From Lachnospiraceae bacterium (GTDB lineage: Bacteria; Bacillota; Clostridia; Lachnospirales; Lachnospiraceae), in NCBI GenBank assembly GCA_029068555.1, contig JAIECJ010000059.1:1-64000 (forward strand): 64,000 nucleotides of DNA. The letters run 5' to 3'. The notes beneath the pieces are model-generated. The model made no database searches and was not told the DNA's origin. It saw only the letters and a program-made list of their open reading frames with translations. Shown here in pieces: positions 1 through 7,166 of the stretch. The position numbers and the translations under genes are program-made. Every line of letters begins with the position of its first letter. The stretch's first letter is position 1.

Positions 1-53
1 AATTCACACCGCAATAACTTATAAGCTGATGAAAACTGGCGTTGGTGTGAATT
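1..53. repeat. 53-bp palindrome-ended repeat, copy 1
   Basis: The copy begins with AATTCACACC and ends with GGTGTGAATT, so its ends are inverted repeats. It is the reverse complement of 20301-20353 with a single mismatch (position 11 here). The match continues into the flanking GTAAC at 54-58. The left side is cut by the window edge, so the full element may be longer. It is non-coding. It looks like a small mobile or REP-type repeat; no transposase is nearby. Confidence 0.8.
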
Positions 54-213
54 GTAACGTTTTAACAAATTAATTATATTAAAATAAATTAATCTGTTCC
101 ATTATGTGGAAATATATGTTACAATGAAAAAAGTTACATAATTGTATGTATACAAGTACGCGAAAAATTGCACGTACTTGTGTACTGTCGGGTTCATATT
201 CAGGCAAACCGCC

Positions 214-423
214 TTGCCTGTTTTTCTGATAGCACGACTCCCCAGTCCTCGATGCAGCCGCCGCTGCGCCTGCGTTTGTGGAGCAGCACTTTCAGAAAAA
301 TATCTTGCGGAGTTTTACCAGATATGATCCAGACAGCACACTGGTACAGTAAATATTAAGTAATTGGCATTTATAGTAAACGACAAAAGTATTTGACGTT
401 TACTATAATTTTCACTGTACTAG
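214..423. mobile_element. relics of a CTAG-bounded miniature element
   Basis: Positions 214-289 match the interior of the intact element at 40651-40806 (40687-40762) at most positions without gaps. Positions 341-365 resemble that element's left end (TACAGTAAATATTAAGTAA) and 408-423 its right end (TTTCACTGTACTAG). The pieces are degenerate and rearranged, so this is a decayed copy or two nested copies. The stretch 54-455 holds no convincing gene; short open frames here are repeat sequence. Confidence 0.6.
372..407. other. inverted repeat ahead of the receiver gene
   Basis: An 11-bp perfect inverted repeat (TATAGTAAACG and CGTTTACTATA, 14-nt loop) lies about 50 nt upstream of the receiver start, inside the element relic. 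It could be an operator or a 5' leader hairpin. No T-run follows, so it is not a standard terminator. Confidence 0.45.
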
Positions 424-455
424 GTTTTGAGGATTTAGAAGAAGGGAAGTTAAAT

Positions 456-818
456 ATGGCAAATTTGATGGTCGTGGATGATGCGGCATTTATGAGGATG
501 ACGATTAAGAAAATGGTTACACCACATGGGCACACGGTTGTGGCAGAGGCTGAAAACGGAGTGGAAGCCGTAAGAAAGTATATGGAATGTAAACCAGATG
601 TGGTGCTGCTTGATATCACAATGCCTCAGATGGACGGACTCGATGCGCTGAAGCGGATTCGTGAGCAGGATCCAAATGCAAAGGTTGTTATGTGCTCCGC
701 TATGGGACAGCAGGCGATGGTGGCGCAGGCGATTCAAAATGGTGCTAAAGATTTTGTTGTGAAACCATTTCAGGAGGACAGACTGGTTGCCGCGATAGAG
801 CGGGTTTGCAGTAAATAA
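456..818 (+). CDS. stand-alone CheY-like response regulator receiver
   Basis: A 120-residue single receiver domain with no output domain. The acidic pair D8-D9, the phosphoacceptor D53 in the LLDITMPQMDG motif, S81 and K103 in the VVKPF motif are all in place, so it should be phosphorylated by a histidine kinase. It is about the size of CheY. The start is ATG 456 because GAAGGGAAG lies just upstream; an in-frame ATG at 393 would add 21 residues encoded by repeat sequence. No kinase or chemotaxis gene is adjacent, so its partner is unknown. It could be a chemotaxis CheY or an orphan receiver acting by protein contact. Confidence 0.9.
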   Translation: MANLMVVDDAAFMRMTIKKMVTPHGHTVVAEAENGVEAVRKYMECKPDVVLLDITMPQMDGLDALKRIREQDPNAKVVMCSAMGQQAMVAQAIQNGAKDFVVKPFQEDRLVAAIERVCSK

Positions 819-837
819 AAAAAAATGAAAATAATGG

Positions 838-866
838 TAGACAAACCGTTATTTTTATTGTATGAT
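838..866 (+). promoter_or_regulatory. promoter of the first LacI gene
   Basis: TAGACA (838-843), a 17-nt spacer and TATGAT (861-866) make a good sigma-A-type promoter. The double operator at 867-898 starts right after the -10 box, so a bound regulator would block initiation. Confidence 0.6.
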
Positions 867-898
867 TAAGAAAACGTTTTCTGGAAAACGTTTTCTTA
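867..898. promoter_or_regulatory. double LacI/CcpA-type operator
   Basis: Two identical palindromes GAAAACGTTTTC lie at 870-881 and 884-895, separated by two bases, within a larger inverted repeat (TAAG...CTTA). The central AACGTT is typical of LacI-family and cre-like sites. The site lies between the -10 box and the LacI gene at 961, which suggests autoregulation. The larger hairpin might also terminate transcription from the receiver gene, but it lacks a T-run. Confidence 0.7.
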
Positions 899-960
899 GT
901 AAAAATAAATAAATAATATGTAAAATTTTGGTTGTCAGAGAAAAGAAGGTGAAATAATAT

Positions 961-1950
961 TTGGTTTCTATAAGAGATGTGGCTAGAGAAGCAGGTGTAG
1001 CGATTTCAACTGTTTCGAAAGTGTTAAATCACTATCCGAATGTGAGTGAGGAGACAAAGCACAAAGTGAATGCAGCGATAACCGAACTTGGGTTTGTACC
1101 AAATACGATTGCCTCGGCATTGTCTTCCAAGAAGACAGGAAGGATGGCACTGGTGCTTGATGTAAACCGGCATTCCCAGAAAGTGGATGAGATACCGATG
1201 CGCTACATTATCGGTGCCATCAACAAGGCGAAAGAAAAAGGGATGGATATTATTACAGTATTCTTTACCATGATAGCTGAGATGGATGTGGAGGAGATGA
1301 TCCGGTATTTTCAGTCACAAAGCATAGAGGGGCTGATTATATGTGGTCTTTCCAAAGAGGATACTGTATTGCGGGAGCTGGTCGAAAGTCAGAAGTTTAA
1401 GACTGTGTTGATTGATGCGCCCGGAGTCAGCCAGAATACTTCAAGTATTCACATTGACAATGAGAAAGCGCAGTATGAGGTGGCAAAGCGGTTTCTCTGC
1501 GGAAGTGGTCACAAGAAAATTTTATATATATCAGGGAAGAAAAATGGTTATGTGTCAGAGGAGCGTCTGATAGGAATGAACAGGCTTGCGGATGAGATGG
1601 GGCTTGAGGTTCTGGTCAGGACGGGAAATTTCAGCGAACTTGAGGCGAGAAAACTGACGATGCAGTATGCCAAAGGCAAGAATGCGATAATCTGTGCGTC
1701 GGATTTGATGGCAATTGGCGCGATGAAAGCGCTGATAGACATGGATATTTACAGACCGGTATGCGGGTTTGACGGTGTAAGCCTGATGGGATATGCGGGA
1801 AAGCAGATGCATACAGTAAGGCAGGATTTTCAGAAAATTGCGGCATGTGCCGTGGAAGAACTCTGCAGGCTGATGAAGGGGGAGTGCGGACAGGATATTG
1901 TGATGCCGCATAAACTAATCCGGATTAAATATCTTGATGTGATATCATAA
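961..1950 (+). CDS. LacI-family transcriptional regulator
   Basis: 329 residues. The N-terminal LacI helix-turn-helix (IRDVAREAGVAISTVSKVLN) and hinge are followed by a periplasmic-binding-protein-like sensor domain, the normal length for the family. The start is TTG 961 with AAGGTG upstream; no ATG fits the conserved N-terminus. It sits directly ahead of glycogen phosphorylase and behind its own promoter with a double operator. The likely job is sugar-responsive control of this gene and of glgP. The effector is unknown. The sensor domain is quite divergent from the regulator at 16191. Confidence 0.9.
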   Translation: MVSIRDVAREAGVAISTVSKVLNHYPNVSEETKHKVNAAITELGFVPNTIASALSSKKTGRMALVLDVNRHSQKVDEIPMRYIIGAINKAKEKGMDIITVFFTMIAEMDVEEMIRYFQSQSIEGLIICGLSKEDTVLRELVESQKFKTVLIDAPGVSQNTSSIHIDNEKAQYEVAKRFLCGSGHKKILYISGKKNGYVSEERLIGMNRLADEMGLEVLVRTGNFSELEARKLTMQYAKGKNAIICASDLMAIGAMKALIDMDIYRPVCGFDGVSLMGYAGKQMHTVRQDFQKIAACAVEELCRLMKGECGQDIVMPHKLIRIKYLDVIS

Positions 1951-2042
1951 AAAATAGGGAACTTAAATGTTACACATAATATATATATGAAACTAATAAA
2001 CTAATTTTTGCTGTATACAGCAGCGGGAAAAGGAGTAGTAAG

Positions 2043-4313
2043 ATGAACGTAAAAGCAAGTTTGGAAGCAGTAGCACAGAAAATGTACGGAAAAGCAGTTA
2101 AGGAACTTGACGACAGCCAGCTTTACTTTGCAATTCTTAACATGACTAAGGACATGATGAACGGTAAGGGCGTTATCAAGGGAAGCAAGAAGATTTATTA
2201 CATTTCAGCAGAGTTCCTGATTGGTAAGCTTTTGTCAAACAATCTGATTAACCTTGGAATTTATGAAGAACTCGACGCAGCGCTCAGGGAGGAAGGCAAG
2301 GAGCTTAGCCGCATTGAGGAGGTTGAGCCAGAACCGTCGCTCGGTAATGGCGGCCTTGGCAGACTTGCAGCCTGCTTTCTTGATTCCATTGCAAGCCTTG
2401 GACTTCCGGGAGATGGTATAGGTCTGAATTATCATTTCGGACTGTTCAAGCAGGTATTTAAGGATAGACAGCAGACTGCTGAGAAAAATGACTGGATTGA
2501 GTCACAGTCGTGGCTTACAAAGACAGACATCTCTTTCCCTGTGTACTTCGGAAAGAAGAAAGTGATGTCAAGGTTATACGATATTGATGTAATTGGATAT
2601 GAGCAGGGAATGAACAAACTGCACCTGTTTGACATTGAGACAATTGACGAGAGCATTGTGAACGACGGCATTGATTTTGACAAGGCAGACATTGACAAGA
2701 ACCTTACATTGTTCCTCTATCCGGATGACTCTGACGAGGCTGGACAGCAGCTGCGCATTTATCAGCAGTACTTTATGGTATGCAATGGTGCACAGCTGAT
2801 TCTGAAAGAGATGAAAGACAACGGCTATGATCTTCACAAGATGTATGACCATGCAGTTATCCAGATAAATGATACGCACCCGACAATGGTTATTCCTGAG
2901 TTAATCCGCATTCTGACTGAAGAGGAAGGATTTGACATGGATGAGGCAATTGATGTGGTAAGCAGAACTTGTGCATACACAAACCACACAATTCTTGCGG
3001 AAGCGCTTGAAAAGTGGCCTGTTAAATATTTGCAGAAAGTTGTGCCGCAGTTAATGCCGATTATCTGGGAGTTAGACAAGAGGGCTTCCATCAAGTATAA
3101 GGATCCCAAGGTACAGATTATTGACGATAATATGCGTGTGCATATGGCTCATATTGATATCCATTACGGTTTCTCTGTAAACGGTGTTGCCGCAATCCAC
3201 ACTGAGATTCTGAAGGATTCCGAGTTGAATCACTTTTACAAAATTTATCCGGAGAAGTTTAACAACAAGACAAACGGTATTACCTTTAGAAGATGGCTGC
3301 TCTCATGCAACAGGGAGCTTGCAGCATGCATTACAAAAACAATCGGTGCAGGCTACAAGAAGAATGCGGCAGAACTTGAGAAACTGATGGAACACCTTGA
3401 TGACGAGACACTTTTGGCTGAAATTAAGGCAATCAAGAAGATAAAGAAAGAAGAACTTGTGGCATACCTTAAGGAGAACGAGGGGCAGGATATCAATCCG
3501 GATTCCATATTCGATATTCAGGTTAAGAGACTTCATGAGTACAAACGCCAGCAGATGAATGCCCTTTACATTATCCACAAGTACCTTGAGATTAAAGGGG
3601 GCAAGAAGCCGTCTACACCGATTACGTTTATCTTTGGTGCGAAGGCAGCTCCGGCATATATTATTGCACAGGATATCATCCATTTGCTGCTGTGCCTGCA
3701 GGAAATTGTAAACAATGACCCGGATGTCAAGGATTCTATGAAGGTAGTGATGGTAGAGAACTACAATGTAAGCTACGCTGAAAAACTGATACCTGCATGC
3801 GATATCTCCGAGCAGATTTCTCTGGCATCAAAGGAGGCAAGCGGCACAGGTAACATGAAATTTATGTTAAACGGCGCTGTGACACTCGGTACAAGTGATG
3901 GTGCAAATGTTGAGATCCACGAGCTTGTTGGGGACGACAACATCTATATCTTTGGCGAGAAGTCTGAGCAGGTTATCGAGCACTATGAGAAATCTGACTA
4001 TGTGGCAAAGAGCTACTATGAGAAGAGCAGCGTGATTAAGGAAGCGATTGACTTTATCACAGATAAGCAAGTATTGAAGGTGGGAAACGAGGAGCGCCTG
4101 ACCAGACTGCAGAAAGAGCTGATTAACAAAGACTGGTTTATGACACTCTTAGACCTTGAGGATTATATCGCTACAAAGGATAAGATGTTTGAGGATTACA
4201 AGGATGAGGCTAAATGGAAGAAGATGATGCTTGTAAACATTGCAAAAGCTGGATTCTTCTCATCAGACAGGACTATCGAGGAGTACAACAGGGACATCTG
4301 GAAACTCAGATAG
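2043..4313 (+). CDS. glgP: glycogen/maltodextrin phosphorylase
   Basis: 756-residue GT35 phosphorylase. It removes glucose from the non-reducing end of alpha-1,4-glucans as glucose-1-phosphate, in the cytosol. The PLP lysine is K606 in the [11 protein letters not shown] motif, and the N-terminal GNGGLGRL phosphorylase signature is present. The length is slightly short of the animal enzymes and normal for bacteria. A strong AGGAG precedes ATG 2043. With the maltodextrin transporter and malQ 9 kb downstream it completes a malto-oligosaccharide breakdown pathway. It could act on stored glycogen, imported dextrins or both; a malP label would be equally reasonable. Confidence 0.95.
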   Translation: MNVKASLEAVAQKMYGKAVKELDDSQLYFAILNMTKDMMNGKGVIKGSKKIYYISAEFLIGKLLSNNLINLGIYEELDAALREEGKELSRIEEVEPEPSLGNGGLGRLAACFLDSIASLGLPGDGIGLNYHFGLFKQVFKDRQQTAEKNDWIESQSWLTKTDISFPVYFGKKKVMSRLYDIDVIGYEQGMNKLHLFDIETIDESIVNDGIDFDKADIDKNLTLFLYPDDSDEAGQQLRIYQQYFMVCNGAQLILKEMKDNGYDLHKMYDHAVIQINDTHPTMVIPELIRILTEEEGFDMDEAIDVVSRTCAYTNHTILAEALEKWPVKYLQKVVPQLMPIIWELDKRASIKYKDPKVQIIDDNMRVHMAHIDIHYGFSVNGVAAIHTEILKDSELNHFYKIYPEKFNNKTNGITFRRWLLSCNRELAACITKTIGAGYKKNAAELEKLMEHLDDETLLAEIKAIKKIKKEELVAYLKENEGQDINPDSIFDIQVKRLHEYKRQQMNALYIIHKYLEIKGGKKPSTPITFIFGAKAAPAYIIAQDIIHLLLCLQEIVNNDPDVKDSMKVVMVENYNVSYAEKLIPACDISEQISLASKEASGTGNMKFMLNGAVTLGTSDGANVEIHELVGDDNIYIFGEKSEQVIEHYEKSDYVAKSYYEKSSVIKEAIDFITDKQVLKVGNEERLTRLQKELINKDWFMTLLDLEDYIATKDKMFEDYKDEAKWKKMMLVNIAKAGFFSSDRTIEEYNRDIWKLR

Positions 4314-4351
4314 GAATGTCCTGACGATAGGAAAATTGTAGAAAATAGAAG

Positions 4352-4391
4352 GAAGGCTGAACAGCTTTGGATTTGTTCAGCTTTCTTTTTT
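4352..4391 (+). terminator. rho-independent terminator after glgP
   Basis: GAAGGCTGAAC and GTTCAGCTTTC pair with one G-U, followed by a run of Ts. It ends the glgP transcript before the ATPase/TOPRIM pair. Confidence 0.85.
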
Positions 4392-4393
4392 AG

Positions 4394-4545
4394 TGCACAG
4401 CCCCATGCAGGGGAAATATGCCACTAAGGCGGCGCATGGGGTGCGGCGAGTAGGAAAAAGGTTTTTCCCCTACTCGAATACCTGGCAAATTAGTCTAAAA
4501 CCGTAGTTTTCTTTCGGCTATTCCGAAGATAAGCTACGGTTTTTG
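4394..4545. other. three consecutive hairpins, GC-rich insert
   Basis: Three inverted repeats follow the glgP terminator: GCCCCATGC with GCATGGGG (about 4400-4443), CGAGTAGG with CCTACTCG around complementary A and T runs (4447-4476), and AAACCGTAG with CTACGGTTT followed by Ts (4498-4544). The last has terminator form. The group separates glgP from the next operon and might be a small RNA or a repeat remnant. Confidence 0.5.
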
Positions 4546-4574
4546 TTGATATTTTTGAATGGGGTGGGTATAAT
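4546..4574 (+). promoter_or_regulatory. promoter of the ATPase/TOPRIM pair
   Basis: TTGATA (4546-4551), a 17-nt spacer and TATAAT (4569-4574) form a near-consensus promoter. The AAGGAG ribosome site at 4595-4600 and ATG 4607 follow. The pair is therefore transcribed independently of glgP. Confidence 0.75.
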
Positions 4575-4606
4575 AGACAAAAGGAAGATTTCGTAAGGAG
4601 TATAGC

Positions 4607-5716
4607 ATGTTAAGAAAATTTACCGTTGAGAATTTTAAAGGATTTCGGGACAAAGTAACATTTGATTTGGGAAAACCTTGCAATTACAATTTTAATCAGG
4701 AAGTTATCAGTGAGGGCTGTATTACAAAAGGAATTTTATTTGGCATAAATGGGAGCGGAAAGTCGAATTTGGGTCTTGCTGTCTGTGATATTGTATGTCA
4801 TTTAACAGACAATCAAACACTCCCTCAATACTATCATCCGTATTTAAATATGGAGAGTGAGAAATCTGTTGCCAAATTTGAATATATATTTACATTTTAT
4901 GGAGAGGAATTAATTTATCAGTATGAGAAATCGACAATGGAGAAATTAGAGTTTGAACGTCTTTATATTTCTGGTAAAGAGGTAGTTTATTTTGACTATC
5001 TTAGGAATGAGGGGTTTACACGACTTGAAGGGACAGAAACGTTGAATCAGGCTATTATTGCTAAAAGTACTATTTCAAGAGTAAAGTATGTAAGCAGTAA
5101 TGCGATTTTAGCAGATAATAATGAAAATAGGGTCTTTCAGGCTTTCATGGATTATGTGGATAAAATGCTTTTGTTTTTTTCTTTGGATAGAAGAGGGTAC
5201 GAAGGATTTCGCTCAGGGAGAGGAAATCTTGATGAAGGGATTATTGAAAGTGGAAAGCTTTTAGACTTTCAGCAATTTTTGGCAGAGAATCAAATTGATT
5301 ATAATCTGGTAAGTGGGCAAAGAAATGGACGGAAGGTTATTTTGTGTAAATTCAAGAATAATTTTGTCGATTTTTTTGATGTTGCTTCCACAGGAACAAG
5401 ATCGCTTGCCTTATTTTATTACTGGTATATCAACATGCATAAGGCGTCATTGGTATACATTGATGAATTTGATGCATTTTATCATTTTGAGCTATCAAAC
5501 AATATAATAAAAAGACTAAACCAAATAAAAAATGTGCAGATATTTACAACATCCCACAACACAGATTTGATGAGTAATGATTTATTGAGACCTGACTGCT
5601 ATTTCTTGATGGGAAATAATAAAATTGTGTCGATGGCAGGTGCTACAGAAAAAGAATTAAGGAAAGCCCATAATCTGCAAAAAATGTATAAGGCAGGTGC
5701 TTTTGATGAAAAGTAG
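4607..5716 (+). CDS. AAA15/OLD-type ABC ATPase, probable defence protein
   Basis: 369 residues. The N-terminal FTVENFKGF start is typical of SMC/OLD-like ATPases. Walker A is GINGSGKSN (46-54, K52), a degenerate ABC signature is STGTRS (261-266), Walker B is LVYIDEFD (E287) and the H-loop is TTSHN (H317). There is no long coiled coil and no fused nuclease domain. It overlaps the TOPRIM-like gene by 11 bp, so the two products are probably made together and act as a complex. In OLD-family, PARIS (AriA/AriB) and AbiL/Rlo systems such an ATPase senses phage and controls a partner nuclease. The defence role here is inferred from architecture only. The pair has a more AT-rich composition than its neighbours, which fits transfer. 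Confidence 0.8.
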   Translation: MLRKFTVENFKGFRDKVTFDLGKPCNYNFNQEVISEGCITKGILFGINGSGKSNLGLAVCDIVCHLTDNQTLPQYYHPYLNMESEKSVAKFEYIFTFYGEELIYQYEKSTMEKLEFERLYISGKEVVYFDYLRNEGFTRLEGTETLNQAIIAKSTISRVKYVSSNAILADNNENRVFQAFMDYVDKMLLFFSLDRRGYEGFRSGRGNLDEGIIESGKLLDFQQFLAENQIDYNLVSGQRNGRKVILCKFKNNFVDFFDVASTGTRSLALFYYWYINMHKASLVYIDEFDAFYHFELSNNIIKRLNQIKNVQIFTTSHNTDLMSNDLLRPDCYFLMGNNKIVSMAGATEKELRKAHNLQKMYKAGAFDEK

Positions 5717-6509
5717 AAACTATATGGCATTTATTGTGGAAGGGGAATCGAGGGAACCACAGGTTATCAATAACCTGTGGAATGTTCATTTCAAACACAG
5801 TAATTTTAAGGTGATTACACTTCCTGCAGGACAGAATATCTATATGCTCTGGCAAAAGATGAATGAGGATGATTTTGAGACAGATATTATAGAAATACTT
5901 CGGGAAAACAGTAGGGAGTTGAAAGAAACACTCCAAGGCTTGAACCGGGATGATTTCTCACAAATATATTTGTTTTTTGATTATGATGGACATCAGGATA
6001 ACCTTTCTTCTGGGAACAATACAGAAGATGTGGTAGACAAAATGCTGGCTAATTTTAATAATGAAACCGAAAATGGAAAACTTTATATCAATTACCCGAT
6101 GGTTGAGGCATTGAGGGATTTCGAACCGGGGATGTGTGGAAAGAAAAATGATTGTTATTGTCAAATGAGTCAGTTTACCGATTATAAGCAATTGTCTGCG
6201 GACAGGCGAACATATAAAGATTTTCGAAAATATGATTTTGAGATATGGCGCGAACTATTGAATGTATTTGTAATGAGGGTATCCTGCCTATTCAATGTGG
6301 AAAAGGTGATTTCTTATGATACATACTGTGACAGTGTTAATCCATATACAGTCTATAATTGTCAGAAGAACTATATTTCACAAGGAAAGGTGTTTATCCT
6401 CAGCGGATTTCCGGAGTTCCTTCTTGATTATTTTTCGGCTAAGTTTTGGAATGCCTGTATAAAGTGTACACGAAAGCTGGTTGGTAATTGTCAGGGAAAT
6501 GAGATGTAA
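5706..6509 (+). CDS. TOPRIM-like nuclease partner (candidate)
   Basis: 267 residues from ATG 5706; a GTG at 5697 is an alternative. Near the N-terminus FIVEGESRE gives the TOPRIM glutamate (E12). IYLFFDYDGH gives the acidic DxD pair (D92, D94), and a YPMVEALRD stretch follows as in RloB/DUF4435-type proteins. These are the metal-binding features of a TOPRIM nuclease core. The C-terminal half has no motif I recognise and is rich in Cys, Tyr and Phe. It overlaps the ATPase gene by 11 bp. Its small size and separate gene resemble AriB of PARIS or AbiLii/RloB rather than a full OLD nuclease. Substrate, whether DNA, RNA or tRNA, cannot be read from the sequence. Confidence 0.65.
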   Translation: MKSRNYMAFIVEGESREPQVINNLWNVHFKHSNFKVITLPAGQNIYMLWQKMNEDDFETDIIEILRENSRELKETLQGLNRDDFSQIYLFFDYDGHQDNLSSGNNTEDVVDKMLANFNNETENGKLYINYPMVEALRDFEPGMCGKKNDCYCQMSQFTDYKQLSADRRTYKDFRKYDFEIWRELLNVFVMRVSCLFNVEKVISYDTYCDSVNPYTVYNCQKNYISQGKVFILSGFPEFLLDYFSAKFWNACIKCTRKLVGNCQGNEM

Positions 6510-6705
6510 GTTTGTTCCATACAGGTATTTATGAATTTCTGCATATTATATAAAAAAGTTGAAAAAATTAATAACAAAACTGTATAAATAATTTTTAATT
6601 GGCAAGAATGGACTGTATAGTATTGACAAAGAAAAGTTAAATTGTATCCTGAAAAAAGCATAAATGCTTTGAAAATGACGAAAATTTCCATAATAATGCA
6701 AAAAG

Positions 6706-6733
6706 CTTTACTTTTGGTAAGATTTTGTATAAT
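6706..6733 (+). promoter_or_regulatory. probable promoter of the HPr-like gene
   Basis: A TATAAT box at 6728-6733 follows CTTTAC (6706-6711) at 16 nt. A second weaker candidate is TTGACA at 6623-6628 with TATCCT at 6645. The rest of 6510-6838 is AT-rich and holds no gene that I can support. Confidence 0.5.
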
Positions 6734-6838
6734 ATAGAGAAACAAAAGAAGGCTTCAGGTTTTCTTTTGATAATACTTACCACACAGGAGTATTTGTAAC
6801 AGTTTTGTAAAATATATGTAGAAAGGACGGTGCTTAGT

Positions 6839-7063
6839 ATGATAGAACGCAAGATTAAAATGACACCTGCAGAAGTTGCGGATTTCGTAAACGAGGCGTC
6901 AAAGTGTGACTTTGATATTGATATTTCCTACAATCATTACGTTGTAGATGCAAAGTCCATTCTTGGTGTGATGGGACTCGATTTTCGCTCAACGCTTACT
7001 TTGCAGTATGCGGGACACAATGATGAATTTGAGAGCTATGTAAGCAGTCTTGCTATAGCATAA
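6839..7063 (+). CDS. HPr-like protein lacking the phospho-histidine
   Basis: 74 residues that align along their length with HPr. Residues 17-43, including ASK and VVDAKSILGVMGL, match the HPr core. The regulatory serine is present (S40, equal to Ser46 of Bacillus HPr). The catalytic histidine position is Thr9, and the HARPA motif is lost. It therefore cannot carry the PTS phosphate but could be serine-phosphorylated by HPr kinase. That is the pattern of Crh, a CcpA co-regulator in Bacillus. The LacI/cre-like sites in this window make a catabolite-signalling role attractive but unproven. The start is ATG 6839 after GAAAGGA; an in-frame GTG lies three codons upstream. Confidence 0.8.
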   Translation: MIERKIKMTPAEVADFVNEASKCDFDIDISYNHYVVDAKSILGVMGLDFRSTLTLQYAGHNDEFESYVSSLAIA

Positions 7064-7098
7064 ACCATGGACTCATGTCTCGTGGTACAATTAAATTG

Positions 7099-7146
7099 AC
7101 TCTCTCTGAAGGATAGGTTAAACTATCATTTAGGGAGAGTTTTTTG
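7099..7146 (+). terminator. terminator after the HPr-like gene
   Basis: A long hairpin (ACTCTC with GAGAGT outside, GATAG with CTATC inside) is followed by seven Ts. It separates the HPr-like gene from the helicase gene. Confidence 0.75.
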
Positions 7147-7166
7147 GTTTCGTGTGGAGGTTTGGG

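Noticed and set aside
142-359. Two overlapping short open frames near the window start
   Set aside because: They lie in decayed miniature-element sequence, have no ribosome site and read as repeat DNA.
867-898. Terminator of the receiver gene
   Set aside because: The hairpin has no T-run and consists of two identical operator palindromes following a -10 box.
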